A stretch of DNA of 64,000 nt from Grifola frondosa (taxonomy: Eukaryota > Basidiomycota > Agaricomycetes > Polyporales > Grifolaceae), in assembly GCA_001683735.1 (NCBI GenBank), contig LUGG01000023.1:62001-126000 (forward strand), given 5' to 3'. The first letter of the stretch is position 1. The number at the start of each line of letters is the position of its first letter. The notes beneath the pieces are model-generated. The model was not told where the DNA came from and did no database searches. It saw only the letters and a program-made list of their open reading frames with translations. Both the position numbers and the translations under genes were made by a program. Shown one piece after another: positions 9,193-21,229 of this stretch.

Positions 9193-12183
9193 ATGCCATC
9201 AAATCATCAGTGTCAATTCTGTCTCCAAAATTTACCAACCTTACAAGGGCTACAATCACATCTTACTCAAAAACGGTCTTGTCGTGATGCGCTTCGCGAG
9301 GTTGTCCAACAAAAGCATAGGATTGCTGCCAGCGCAGCGTCATCAGACATCAATCAACTCAGTGATGTCGACATTGAAGAAAATTCCGAATCACGTACCA
9401 ATCTTCATCCAGCATCCTCCGCATCTGAAGACGCATCCCACCGTGTCCGTGTTGAAGAAGTTGAAGATGAAGAGGCTGGAGGTCTGCCGAAGAAACCTTG
9501 GGTCAAGGACTTTCCAACCGAGGCCGCAAGTATTCTTGACCACAGGAAAACCTCGTTCGAAACCATACGAGACCAGAAGGGTGAAGCGGGGGATAGTAGC
9601 TGGGCACCGTTTACGTGCAAAGAGGAATGGGAACTGGCGAAATGGTTAATGAGCACAGGACTCAGCCAGAATGCAGTTAGGATTACCTCACGCTGCCAAT
9701 TGTACGTCTATCCGTCAGAACTCAATAATATCGTATCTGATCTCAGCTGGACTTCTAGACACAGAATCGTACAAAACTCAGCTTTCATAATAAACGTGCA
9801 TTCTTCCAGAAAATTGACACGCTCCCCTGGGGTCCTGGCTGGGTATGCGAGCCAATCGAAGTTACAGGCGATCTGAAGGACGACAAGGGACATACGCAGG
9901 TGGAAGAAGTGGAGCTGTGGAAGCGAGACCCGGTGGAGTGCATTCAGGAGCTGATTGGTAATCCGGTGTTCAAGGATCTCATCCAATATGCACCGGAGAG
10001 GCTGTATAGTGACAGTGAAGGGAGCGAGAGGATTTATGATGAAATGTGGACCGCAGACTGGTGGTGGGACACTCAGGTGAGTGAAACGGATGATACGAAT
10101 GCGTGATGAGTAAAACTCACCACTGGCACACTAGAGCTGTCTTCCGAAGGGTGCTACAATCGCACCTGTCATTTTGTCCTCCGATAAAACCCAACTATCG
10201 CGTTCAGCGGCGATAAGCAGGCTTGGCCCGTCTATCTAAGTATAGGAAATATTGCAAAATCAACACGACGGCAGCCCAGCAAGCATGCAACAATCCTAGT
10301 TGGATACATACCAGTCACCAAACTCGAATGCTTCTCTTCTTCACGGCGTTCGTTGGAGGGATACCGACTATTCCATTCCTGTGTGCAATCCATCCTCGAG
10401 CCGTAATTCAAGCGGGCGCGAGGCGTGAGATGAATGTGCGGATGGCTGCGTTCGACGCGTTCATCCATCTTGGCTGCGTACATTGCCGACCACCCTGAAC
10501 ATGTCTGGTGACTGGTGCAGGAGAATTGTCCCAAAGTGCGTAGCCCAACCAAACTCGGGGATCCGATCTACTCGACCATGAAGGAGCCGGAGGAGGTGCT
10601 TCGTATCATAGCGGAGGCTGCGCGTGGAGAACGCCCTGCTGAATTTAAACAGTATGGCCTCGTCTATTCAGCCTTTTGGAGCGACTTACCTCACTGCAAA
10701 TCTTCGCATGCATCACACCCGACTCCTCCACCAGCTTCACAAGGTGTTTTAAGGACATACGTTCTTGGGCGACGAGTGCATTGATGGAGGTGCGAAGGAG
10801 ATTGATTATCGCTTAAAGCCATGCCTACCATCCGACTTGCGCCATTTCAAGAAGGGCATCTACTCGTGACAGTGGACTGGAACAGAATACAAGAACATGG
10901 AAAAAGTATTTTTGGGAGTGCTCACCGGTGCCTCGGACCCTGCTGTTCTCCGAGTGGTTCGCGCTGTCCTAGATTTCATTTATTCGCCATTTTGAGGCGC
11001 ATTCCGACAACTCGCTATCTCGCTGAATGACGCATGGACGAATTTCCATGCTAATAAGCATGTCTTTGATTATGGGGTCCGGGAACATTTCAACATACCT
11101 AAGTTCCACTCCACTTGTCACTACGAATCATCTATACGCCAGCTTGGGACCGCAGACGGCTACAATACCGAAGGATCGAACGCCTCCATATCGACTACGC
11201 TAAACAAGCGTATGCGTCCTCTAACAAAAGGCACTACGTTCAGCAAATGACACATGGCTGACGCGCCAAGAAGCTGTTCAACGATTTCATGCGTACCTTC
11301 AATGGGTGGAGTCTCTTTCGTTACACATGCCGAGTCATGCTCCTGGCGGTGATAGAGTGGATGATGATGACATGGACAATGGCGGCGATACGGTGGATGA
11401 CACCTCGAATCACCTTGATATGCAACCGACTCCAGCAACTGCATACTCTGTCGCCAAAGAACCTGGTCTTCCGAATACCCCAGTTCATTCGTTGCAAAAT
11501 GACTTCGGATGTGTAGATTTTGTGCGCGCTCTCGAACATTTTCTCCGTCACTCATCTGGAACCCAGACACTCCCTCCCGCGGCTCAAAATATTTCTTCAA
11601 CTACTCGATTTTCTGTCTACAAGCGTGTAACCGTACATCTCCCTTCGCTTCGTCAAGTCGCTTCGTCTCAGACAAACTAATTCGTGCAATGCCCAAGCAA
11701 GCAACGTCTGGTCTCCGCAAGGCTGTTCCCGCTCATTTCGACACAGGTTGGCCCGGGAGCTACCAGGAGATGACGGAGGGCATCCGCTAGATGGTAAATC
11801 TATCGTATTTCTTACACTTGTATTACCGTTCACATCTTGTTATGCAGGGTTATGCGTCGCTCGCGTGCGAGCCATCTTTCGTGTCCCAGAGTCCTACGGG
11901 GCGCAGTGTGCGGAGCATCCTCTTGCCTACGTGGAGTGGTTTACGCCGTTCCGAACACCAGTGGCCAACATTGGTATGTACAAAGTCAGCCACTCATTTA
12001 GAAATCATCGGCGGCGCACTTCGGTCATTCCGGTCACCCAACTCGAGCGCAGCTGTCACCTCTTACCAGTGTGGGGCAAGAAGATGGACCGTTCATGGAC
12101 TTCGGAAAATATCCTGGAATAAACATTCTGTTAATCCATACTTACGACATGAAGATTTTATACTTTTCCGAGTAGTAACTTAA
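9193..12183 (+). pseudogene. Plavaka transposase, multiply frameshifted
   Basis: The N-terminus is a C2H2-type finger (CQFC..LQSHLTQKRSC). Then come the family blocks: FTCKEEWELAKWLMSTGLSQNA, QKIDTLPWGPGW, ELWKRDPVECIQELIGNPVFKD, YDEMWTADWWWDTQ, SSDKTQLSR, a WPVYLSIGNIAKSTRRQPS block, LPHC, a DLRHFKKGI block, QWTGTEYKNMEKVFLGVL, LGTADGYNTEG, and a C-terminal YVEWFTPFRT...RSCHLLPVWG..NPYLRHEDFILF. These identify a Plavaka transposase, a cut-and-paste enzyme of fungal CACTA-like elements. Order and spacing are normal, but single-base frame changes occur around 10197, 10400, 11030, 11165 and 11250, and several stops are in frame. It cannot make a full enzyme as read. Confidence 0.85.
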
Positions 12184-12410
12184 TGTCTAACATTGCTGTA
12201 ATTAATTTCATTGTGCTAGAGTGTCTAGAATGTAAAGCTTATTGACTAGAAAGTCTAAGGATAACTCGACTGAAGCTCCAGCGGCCTACCTTGAGACATG
12301 CTGACACTATCTATCCTAAGAAGTACTAGGGAGCTTAGCTACACTGCTATCGACGCTATCTACATTCGAGAGTCTTTGGTGAGAACTATCTTGCATTTGG
12401 GTTTTTCCTA
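12184..12410. repeat. Plavaka right subterminal and terminal region
   Basis: Non-coding sequence with repeated GTGTCTAGAATG / AAGTCTAAGG / CTAG words, ending in the right terminal repeat GCATTTGGGTTTTTCCTA. The copia pol reading resumes directly after it. Confidence 0.5.
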
Positions 12411-13114
12411 ATGTGGACCCAGGTCCAACTCCACCTATCACTGCTCTCGTTGCCAAGGCCACAGAATCAAAGGCGGATCTTGCCACCTGGCATCGTCGTC
12501 TCGGTCACATCAGTGTCGACTCCGTGATCAAGATGGTTCGGAAGGGTATGGTGAAGGGGATGTCCATTGTAGGCAGCCTAACGAAGCCGAAGACAGTCTG
12601 CAAGCCCTGTCTTGAGGGCAAGCAGCACCGCAACCCTATTCCGAAGCTGTCAGAAGTCGAGTATCCAGAAGTCAATTTTCGTACTCACTCGGACCTGTGC
12701 GGACCCATGCAGACAACGGCGCGTGGTGGTTATCGATATTTTTGCACATTTGTCGAGGGCTATTCCGGAAATGTAACTGTAAAACTCTTGAAGTCAAAAG
12801 ACGACGAAGTCGTGCAGTTCGTGGCGTACACAAGACGAAGCAAGCTCGAGACTGGAAAGCCTCTGAAATCCTACGAACGGATGGAGGAGGGAGTACGTCA
12901 ATAAGAAGCTTGAAGCAATCTGCATTGTCGAGGGAATTCATCATGAGCAGACGAACGCATACACGCCGCAAGAAAATGGGAAGGCCGAAAGGATGAATCG
13001 CACTCTCATGGAAATGGCGCGCACGCTCCTAAAGGAGTCTGGCCTGCCAAATTTGTACTGGGAGACGCCGTACTCTACGCGGCGTACATCATCAACCGCA
13101 CGCCCAGCAGTGCT
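12411..13114 (+). pseudogene. copia GAG-pre-integrase and integrase
   Basis: Resumes the pol polyprotein: VDPGPTPPITALVAK, then the HHCC zinc region (WHRRLGHISVDSV .. CKPCLEGKQH) and the integrase core. The first catalytic Asp is present in HSDLCGPM. The usual second Asp block (normally an IDDYSR-like sequence) reads FVEGYSG, an Asp to Glu change. The third catalytic residue, Glu, is in NGKAERMNRTLMEMART. Between the second and third the frame changes twice (near 12830 and 12880), and again before 13110. Integrase would insert the cDNA into the host genome; this copy is broken. Confidence 0.82.
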
Positions 13115-15085
13115 GTGAAGCCCGGTCCCAATGTCACACCTCACGAGGCCTACACAGGCAACAAACCCTCCGTCGCACACATTCGTCCATTCGGCTGCAA
13201 GGCTCATGTCCATGTACCGGATGAAAAGCGACGCAAACTCGATGCGAAATCACTCGAGTGCGTCCTCCTCGGATATGCAGCAAATAAAAAGGCGTACCAG
13301 CTCGTACATCGCCCCACAGGCAAGATCATCGAGTCGCGAGACGTCGTATTTGATGAGGGCCCTGCCATTGAGCCGAACCGGGTATCCATCAGCGTTGATC
13401 CTATCGTCGTGAACCCGGACGCTGCGACGCCAACATCCGAGGATGAGCGAGCTGCGGCGGACATCAGCGCAGATGCAAAGCCTACAGACACAAAGGCGAG
13501 CGAGCAAGACTCACCTCGCAAGCATCGGGTAACAGTGGAGGAGGTCGAGGATGAAGACTCCGAGGGATATGAAACACCCCCAGATCTCGTAGACGTTGAG
13601 GACGAATCGGACGACGACGATGATGACGAGGGCCTACCGGACGATGTCAAACCGCCCAGCGCAGCGCTGTCAACGCAATCTTCGACTGGACGTCGCAATC
13701 CGGCTCGCACCTCCGCAACGCGGACCCGAGTTCCAAGGTCCAACATACCTTCGCCCTATCCTAAACCTATCCCTACTCCGGAGGTCCGCCGTTCCACGCG
13801 TACACGCAATGCGCCAGTCCGCGACGATGACGAGCGCTACCGAGTGTCTTTGTACGAGCGGAAGCACCAGAAGGCTAAGAAGGAGGCAGGAGAAGAAGCT
13901 GAGGGAAATGGAGAGGAGATTGCAGAGGGAGCAGGGGAGATTGAAGGAGTGGGCGATGAATATGCCAAGACATCGTCAATCCACGAAGATCCACGGAGCT
14001 ATGAAGATGCAATGTCACGCCCCGACGCTGAGCTGTGGAAAGCAGCCTGTGCAGAGGAACTACTGAACTTCGTTAAGGCAGAACTATACGAAGAAGTCGA
14101 CAAACCGCGGAATCGCAAGGTAGTCGGCTGCAAGTGGGTATTTCGCATCAAGAGAGGGCCGAACGGGAAATCGAGAAGCGCAAGGCATGTTTAGTCGCCA
14201 AAGGCTTCACGCAGGTCGAAGGTGTCGATTTCACTGACACTTTTGCGCCGGTCACAAAATTCTCCTCGATTCGCACCTTACTCGCACTCGCCGCGAAGCT
14301 CGATCTTGAGATCCACCAAATGGACGTGAAATCAGCATTTCTCAACGGCGATCTTGAGGAAGAAATTTACATGTCTTGTCCTCCCGGCTTCTCAGCTCGC
14401 GCAAACACGGTCTGGCGTCTTCTCAAATCCCTCTACGGTCTCAAGCAGGCCAGCCGCGAGTGGTACAAGAAAATCCGTGCCGAATTTGAGGCCCTCAGTT
14501 TCACGCGGTGCAACGCCGATCACAGTGTGTTTTACAAGATCGACGACGGTGTCTTGCTCATCGTTGCGATCTATGTCGATGACATGCTGATCTTCTCTGA
14601 CAGTGTTGATGCGGTTCGACAGCTCAAAACTGATCTCAAGTCTCGTTTCGAGATGACGGATCTTAGCGAAGCCCGTTAGATCCTCAACATAGAGATCACC
14701 CGTGACCGACCTCGCCGACTCATCGAACTCTCTCAACGCCAGTACGTCGAGTCCATACTCGAGCGTCAAGGCATGGCCGACTGTCGCCCGGTCAGCACCC
14801 CAATGGCACAGAATCAAAAGCTCATCAAGCTCACGGAGGCAGAAATCGAGCCTAGGCCGTATCAAAGCGCACTCGGCTCACTCATGTATGCTATGCTGGG
14901 CACGCGGCCCGACATTGCTTTTGCAGTGGGCGCACTCAGCAAACATGCCGCCAATCCGGGGCCGGAGCACTGGAGCGCTCTCATGAGAGTGTTCAAGTAC
15001 CTCCGTGGGACGGCCGACAAGCGCCTCATCTACGACGGCAATGCCAAGGGAGAATTCCCCCATGGTTTCGTCGACGCGGATTGGG
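13115..15085 (+). pseudogene. copia integrase tail, linker and reverse transcriptase
   Basis: The frame from 13115 carries the integrase C-terminus (HIRPFGCKAHVHVPDEKR..SLECVLLGYAANKKAYQL), a long acidic Ser/Pro linker and the start of the polymerase (VGCKWVFRIKRG). After a frame change near 14160 the polymerase continues: ARKCLVAKGFTQ-like block, DFTDTFAPVTKFSSIRTLLA, LEIHQMDVKSAFLNGDLEE, VWRLLKSLYGLKQASREWYK and the catalytic YVDDML. A TAG at 14677-14679 replaces an expected Trp codon. Reading resumes with ILNIEITRDR, TPMAQNQK, GSLMYAMLGTRPDIAFAVG and the start of RNase H (HGFVDADWG), where the KDZ element cuts in. Confidence 0.88.
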
Positions 15086-15240
15086 GTAGAGATTCAGTTA
15101 GCCAGATACATCCGGTACATCACCTTCACCTGTGCCGGATACACCCGGGAGGTGGGCTCACCTCCTGCTTTTGCCCTTGCATTGGGTCAGATACATCTCG
15201 CCAATTCGGATACAACCGAGATTGCGAGATGCATCGGACT
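15086..15240. repeat. KDZ left terminal repeat with GATACA words
   Basis: The terminal inverted repeat occupies 15086-15110. Over the next 130 bases GATACA-type words recur (AGATACATCC, CGGATACACC, AGATACATCT, CGGATACAAC). The same word dominates the right end of the element, which suggests transposase binding sites. Confidence 0.6.
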
Positions 15241-15267
15241 CCACGCTTCAATTATGGCAAAATAGAT

Positions 15268-15341
15268 GCATTTGGCCCGGATCGAACCCGCAACTTTGGA
15301 AAGCAAAGCACATACCTGATACAACTGCGCCATGAAGGCTT
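15268..15341 (-). other. tRNA-like sequence (A and B boxes) inside the KDZ left end
   Basis: On the minus strand an A-box-like TGGCGCAGTTG (15332-15322) is followed 34 bases later by a B-box-like GGTTCGATCC (15288-15279), one base short of the consensus. A CTTT/AAAG hairpin lies between them where an anticodon stem would be. The acceptor stem does not pair well and the T33 position is not a T, so this is a degenerate tRNA or the head of a tRNA-derived SINE rather than a working tRNA. Confidence 0.4.
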
Positions 15342-15396
15342 TACAAATCTATATGGAGCTATTCTAATATCCACTCATTTTGGCGTGGTGCTCGAT

Positions 15397-15486
15397 ATAT
15401 CCATCCCGCCGCCCATATACATCCCGCCGCCCATATACATCCTGCCTCCCATATACATCCAGCTGTCCATATCCATCCCACCTCCC
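15397..15486 (+). repeat. Five tandem 18-base repeats, KDZ left subterminal
   Basis: Five contiguous copies of an 18-base unit close to ATATACATCCCGCCGCCC, each carrying an ATACATCC word like the element's terminal GATACATCC. The array is non-coding and probably part of the transposase recognition region. Confidence 0.75.
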
Positions 15487-15639
15487 TTCCTCATTCATGC
15501 AGGTCGGATATTCATACATACCAAGATCATTTCATCTTATAACTACATGCTCACATGTATACATAAAGTAGTACACTCTTACATGTATAGTAATAATCCA
15601 GCATTCCTTTCCCCTCCGTTATAGTGGACAACTGTCCAA

Positions 15640-16030
15640 ACAGAGCTCTGTGCCGGCTTGCGCATGCGGGTAATGTCCCAAGCTCAAATACGAAGCGCGC
15701 CAAAACCGTGCGCACGGATCTCTTCGAAATTGTGTGCGCGCATCTCTTCATTGAAGTGTATGCAAATTCAATCATTTACCTAATTGCGCATGCACTTTCT
15801 GTGTGTCCTCTCAGCACAAAATACAATGCACACCAGCATCATGCACATAGATTTCTTCAAAGTTATGCATGCAGCGTGCAGACCTCTTCAAAAAAACACC
15901 GTGCATCATAATCGTGCGCGAGTCTCTCTTCAACGCAAATTGAACTGTTTGCTTAATTGCGCGGGTACATTTTGTGCATCTCGCAAGCTCGTGCATACAT
16001 GCGCTTCCGTCGCGCTTCTAATAATACGAA
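15640..16030. repeat. Irregular repeats of TCTCTTCAA and TGCGCATGC words
   Basis: Four or more imperfect copies of a pattern containing TCTCTTC..CAAATT..TTAATTGCGC, spaced irregularly. No gene is seen from 15490 to 16283; this is non-coding subterminal sequence of the KDZ element. Confidence 0.4.
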
Positions 16031-16283
16031 AACACCGAAATCCATTACAGTACTCAATGCCACCATCCTACATACTAATCCACATCCGTAATGCTTACCC
16101 TAAGGTCCAGCACTGTAACCGCATTCTACCAAACACGTTAGTGTAGTGCTAACTGCATTTGTTCAATACTTACCGTCTCTATCCTATTTGCGAACGAAAT
16201 CCGCCCCAACGACAACAACCGCGAATAACGACATGCTTGCCTAGATTATAATGAGTACGGCACCACCTACGCGAATATCTGAC

Positions 16284-19200
16284 TCACTTTCGCGCATATG
16301 CGGCTGCCCCATGGTCTCCGCCCTTATCCAACTCCTCCGCTTTCCTCAGCCAGTCGCGCTCGAAGTATAAGAAAAATCGCAATGTCCGCCGCATTTCCTC
16401 CTCGACCAGCAACACTTCCTCGTGCCAACGCGCCTTGAGGGCATTTGATCTGAACCAGTGAACGCGCAGTGCTTTCCCGATGCACGTCAGTCCTAAATCC
16501 TCTGTGGAATATTCGTGTACATACCGTCCTCGAAAAACTCCTCATATCCCCCCGCAGCTTGACCTTCCACAAAAGAAAAGTTCTCCCAGATCCACGAAGG
16601 TGCTTCCTTGCTTTGCCCGATTTGTTGTTGCGCCGAATACATTGTGAACTTGCGGACATCTTCACGCTTCAGTTCCCTGTATGTAGGATCGTTAGCATTC
16701 ATACCCAGCATTACCATAATCCGTCGCGCGCGGCGATATTCGTCGGCCGCTCTGTTGATGGCTAGTTGCTTCTGCCGGATTTGGTTTGTTGCCCGAGTAT
16801 TCGCCCTTTGGCCCGAAACATTATGTTTCGCGATCTTGAAAGCCTCGTTAGTGATGATGTGAGTGCGCACATCGTCCAGGGCATCGTTCGCTTGAGATTG
16901 TCGCAATTTCTGTTCTACCTCGATTGCACCGGCCATAATGTTGTGGTTGCGCACGGCCGGATCGTACGACGATGGCACATCTATCTGGATTGCATCGACC
17001 TCGAACCACGCCGTACTTTTTGTACGCTGCGCGTCATCCTCCGGCTCCGGGTCACGCTTGCGCTTCCCTTTGGCCTTGCTGGTGGAATCGTGACGGAGTC
17101 TTCGTTCTTGTCGTCTACTGCAGGCGCGGCCAAAGGAAATGATCTGGAGAAAGGACCGGGTGATTCCTCTTCTACGGTTTCGCCGCCTCGTCGACCAACG
17201 GGGACAGATATCGATCCGATATATCTCTCCATTCCTTCCACTTCGCTGCAACTGCTTGCGCTTATCGTCCAGCTCAGAGTGCCACTATCCGTGCCATAAT
17301 CATCTTGAATTGCAGCGAGAAGTGATAATCTAGCCAGTGTATGTCAGCAGTGCTGCTCGAAAGCAGAGGTCCTACGCACTTTTGAGTCTGGAGAGAGATG
17401 CCTTGCTCAATAGCCTCCACTAGACCCGGTGTCGCCGAATGATTGGGATCCGTTCGTGTGTTGAGATGCGCCAACATTTGTTTTTGTGTCAGGGCTGCGG
17501 CGCTTCGTCAGAACGGCAAAAGTCATCTGAACATTTACTCACCTGCCTCCCTGCGAGGCTCATACACATTCTCTAGGTCCTTGTGTTTCCCCATATCGAC
17601 CACTTTCCGCAGCCACTCATCCTCCTGCTGCTTCCAGTTTGCTAATTTCTCCGTGCTCACGTTTTCCTCCACACTGACCAGATGATCAGTTGCCACCTTC
17701 AGCTGCTTGACCGCACGTTCGTGTTTGCTTGATAACGATCGACCTGTGCAATGTACATCAGTAGTATACGTCAAATTCAGCAATGAAGACCACACTTAAG
17801 CTGTGAACGCGGCGGATGTTCATGTCGGAGTGATGATCGTTGATCACGTCGTGGCGGTGACCCGACGTCATTTCTCGAGTCCGCGAAGCTAAGGCGTTGA
17901 GGGTAGCCCAAATCCTCTCAGGAGCTTCACCATCAGTCATCCCCACCCCTGGCAACCAATAGTAAGAGAACTTGAACCGACATTGCGCGATGTGAGCCGG
18001 CAAATGGAATTTGCCAACCGCTGCCAACGTCTGAGGCAAGCGGTAAGACTGTATCGAGGGGAGGTCTATCGCACGTTGTGCAATCCAATGTAGGCGTGCG
18101 GCCAAATGAATTCGGTATTGACAATTGATATCGTAACCGGAAACGTGTAATCGAAGTCCCATCCATGGCTGTAACGCGGAAAGCATTGCAAAATCAACAT
18201 TCGCGAATCTGCACCATCGGTTAGATCATAAGTGTGAGCATACCGTGGTGCATACCTTTCGCCTTTCTGCAGGTCCACGCCACCACACGGAAGCACGAAC
18301 ATGTGGCGAGCGCACGACAACCCAACGGTTCCTGATATTCGCCCGCCTACCGCCCGTAGCCCAACGCCCCGAACTTGTGGCATGTAGTAGGCTGATAAAT
18401 TGTTAGTGTTCATGTCTGACGAAACAGAAAATCGCTCACCTCTTTTTGAATTGGCCCAAGCCGCTTTTGATACAAGTCGAACTCTCGCTCATTCGCGTAG
18501 TACGCTGCCCCAAGGGTCAGCGGTAGATCGTTCGGGTCCATGGGTTTCTCGCGTTGATTTTGATGGAAGTTGCCATCCACGGTATGAAAAAGAGCGTCCA
18601 GAAAACTAGATATCAAGTATTAAGCACAATCCATTATAATGGATTAGGTATCGCGCTCACCGTTGCCCTTCCGGTCTCGTTCGCCAGTGCGGATCCATGT
18701 TGATGCCCGGCTGTGGGCATGCTGGACACAACACTGCGAGACTGCCCCTTGGCAAATGAATTTGCGGCTGTGTGCCTGCTCGTTTGACCGATCGTAAAAA
18801 TGTAAATTCACGAGCAGCCGTCAAAAGCTCTCGATAGCGGTCCTGTACACCCGTCACGTCAGCGTGCAATCCGCCTCACAACCAGATCCACTTACCGGAA
18901 CACTGTCGGGAGCCACGTTGTCCGTAGTCCGCCAGAAAAGTGAAGTAGTCGTCGCATTCATCTGCGACTGCACAGATAGCAAATGGAAGTCGCGGAGCAT
19001 ATTGATCGCGAAAGCCGTCATCGGACGTTCCCAGGATGCAGGAAACAACCCAAATTGGATCAGCTGAAGGGGGTCTGCTAGTGGCGGACGACCGTCGGAC
19101 AGACGACAAGCGCAAAAATGCACACACATGGAATGCACGCCATGGGCATGAACTACCGTCATGCGGCGAGGTTCTGATAACGAATTAGGGCATATGGAAC

Positions 19201-19805
19201 CTTCATGACCCAATCGGATAACGAGACCGAGCTCTCCAAGAGCACGTCGACGCCAAAAACCGCTCGTGGCATCCCACTCTTCTACTCGGTGGAAAGGGGT
19301 GTTGAAATGGTCGGCGATGATGCATTTGCGACACAAAGGATGAGTGATAACAGTCGAAGCAACGGTACATTGGGTCCTCTGTACCGCATGCAGACTTGCA
19401 CTTCGCGCACGAGCATGTCCTCCGCCGGTTCCAGACGTTGGACCTTGTTCTCGTTGCAAAATCCCTGCCAAGGCTTGCGTCGCCCAATCTTTGAGAAATT
19501 GGGCCATGCGCACGGAAGGTGGCTATGAGTAGAATTAGTTAAATCATCAGAGTCGCCACCGTGCTACGCACAATTGTATTGTTGACCGTAGCATTGCCAC
19601 TTTGCACCTTCGACGGCTGTGACTCCTTCGCATATGGTGCGGGTAAAGCCCCAGGTTGATCCCCAACTCCAACCTTTCGAGCCGCCCAAGGATCAGGGGA
19701 CACTGACGTCGAGGAAGATGAAGCCGCAGATTGGAATATATTTGATAGCCCAAACAGCCCGCTTTGCTTCGCGCGGACTTTGCTCGCCTTAGGTTTGGAC
19801 GCCAT
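16284..19805 (-). pseudogene. KDZ transposase with CxC2 cysteine domain
   Basis: Many short exons. The N-terminal region (MASKPKASKVRAKQ) is Ser-rich. The cysteine domain follows: CSCAKC, CGTEDPMYRCFDC, then HPLCRKCIIADHFNTPFHRVEEWD, LGLVIRLGHEGS..CPN and VVHAHGVHS. The RNase H-like core supplies its acidic residues in VDGNF, SGYDINCQY and TDGEAPERIWA, with the signature VGKFHLPAHIAQCRFKFSY nearby. The C-terminal helices contain EVEQKLRQSQANDALDDVR and LRVHWFRSNALKARWHEEV. One extra base lies inside the cysteine domain near 19350, so it may be inactive. The final exon may continue past the stop I chose (16284) through another intron. This enzyme moves the element by cut and paste. Confidence 0.85.
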
Positions 19806-20090
19806 AGGTCATGTCGTCGAACTGAAGGTAGAAACGAAGTCAAAATCCTTCATGAAAAAGCACGTGACCCGCACATTTGCCAGGCAGCCGCATTCCATAT
19901 CAACACCCGCGTTCACCGACAATCGCTCGTTTTCAATGCGAGGGACGGTACTACGTCCAGCGGGGGCCAGTATTGGTTACTTTCGCAGATACACGCCGTA
20001 CAACACGGAATACATATTACAAAGCTCAGGCAGCGCCGCTTCTTTCCCCCCTCCCTACATATTCTCCTGAAATGCGGACGACAGGGTACC

Positions 20091-20887
20091 TTAATTGTCT
20101 TCACCATGGGCCTCCGGCTCCGTATACGAATGCAGGAAGATCCAATACTGCAATCCTGACATCAGTCGAGAAAGCAATGTATAAAAAGTGAATTATCGTA
20201 CCGGTAGGTGACGGCGTGCCCAACGATCGATTTCTAAAAGACGCGCTTCGATCGGACGAGCAGGTTCCTTCGCAGCATCTTCAATCTTCCGGATGAACAT
20301 CTCCCAACCTTCTACATAATCCTCCCGTCCTCACAAAAGAATATGTAAATCCTAGCGAGGTCGTGCACGATAGCGCGCCCATACTCCGGCACCACGCGCA
20401 CTACGTCAGGGCTTCCGAGACGCGCGATCCATTGTTCGAACTGTGCTGAGGGGAACAGTTGTTCAGCAGTGATGGGGAGATTGAACTGCACAACGCGTAA
20501 ATTCTCTGTTAAAATCCGGACATACACATCACTCACGCGGTTATCGACCTCCAACGGCAATCCCTCCATCTGAATATAACACACTGGGGTGACGGTTAAC
20601 GCCCAGTGGATGGAAAGGCCACAATCCCGGCGCGGGGACACAACGACATTCGACGTCGCTGGCACGTTGGGCAATGAGAGTTGTACGTGCACGGAGACCG
20701 CATTTGTGCCTTGATCCCGATGCACAGATACTGCTGTGGGAGATGCAGTAGCGGGAGACGGAATAGCGGGAGACGGAGTAGCTGCATGGGCAAGAGAGTG
20801 CGACTGGCGCAGTCTTGAGCGGAATTCAGCCCGACGGCGTGCCATGTACGACGTACGGCTCTCAGGAGACCGGTGAGTGCGTGGCAT
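20091..20887 (-). pseudogene. Second minus-strand KDZ-borne gene, unknown family
   Basis: Starts MPRTHRSPESRT with an Arg-rich N-terminus (MARRRAEFRSRLRQS), a Pro/Ala/Ser segment with repeated SPAT words, then a folded-looking region (VSVHVQLSLPNVPATSNVVV, LPITAEQLFPSAQFEQWIARL). After a one-base frame change near 20325 it continues REDYVEGWEMFIRKIEDA and LLEIDRWARRHLP, then an intron and a short exon ending GEDN at 20091. I do not recognise it. It lies upstream of the transposase in the same direction, so the two may share control or even be one gene. Confidence 0.45.
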
Positions 20888-21229
20888 CGAAAAAGAAACT
20901 AGCGGGGAGGTAGAGCAATCAGTCTTTAAGTCCGAAGTACAAGAGACCCTCGTACCAAGGGAAGACACGCAGATCAGATACACCTAAAAAGCCTGAAATG
21001 ACAAGATTATTCGCATGATTAGGGTGAAAAATGGAGCATGCACCGGAAGAGATCCCGCAATCTAAACCGGACTGTGAGAGCCGTGGCACTGCATCCAGAG
21101 GGTCCAGAGGGCAAATGTTCACCCGAAGAAAGGGTTTCGTGGCCAGGCCGTCATGGGACGCTCAACAGCAGGTAGTACCTGCCGGAGTATGTCCCGGTCG
21201 CTCAACAGACGGTTGTGCGTCTGGAGCTC

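Larger units (their letters stand above)
6694..12410 (+). mobile_element. Plavaka-type DNA transposon (5.7 kb) nested in copia pol
   Basis: Left end CAGGAAAAACCGACAATGC and right end, read inward on the other strand, TAGGAAAAACCCAAATGC form terminal inverted repeats of about 18 bases with one gap and few mismatches. A 2-base AT duplication (6692-6693 and 12411-12412) would restore the copia reading frame; a longer duplication was not found. Inside are a decayed Plavaka transposase (plus) and a DUF6532 gene (minus), transcribed divergently from a 224-base gap. Subterminal regions (6730-6980, 12190-12390) contain scattered CACTC/CTAG words. Confidence 0.75.

Noticed and set aside
15397..15486. 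Possible CRISPR-like array
   Set aside because: The units are contiguous with no unique spacers, in a fungal transposon end; it is a simple tandem array.
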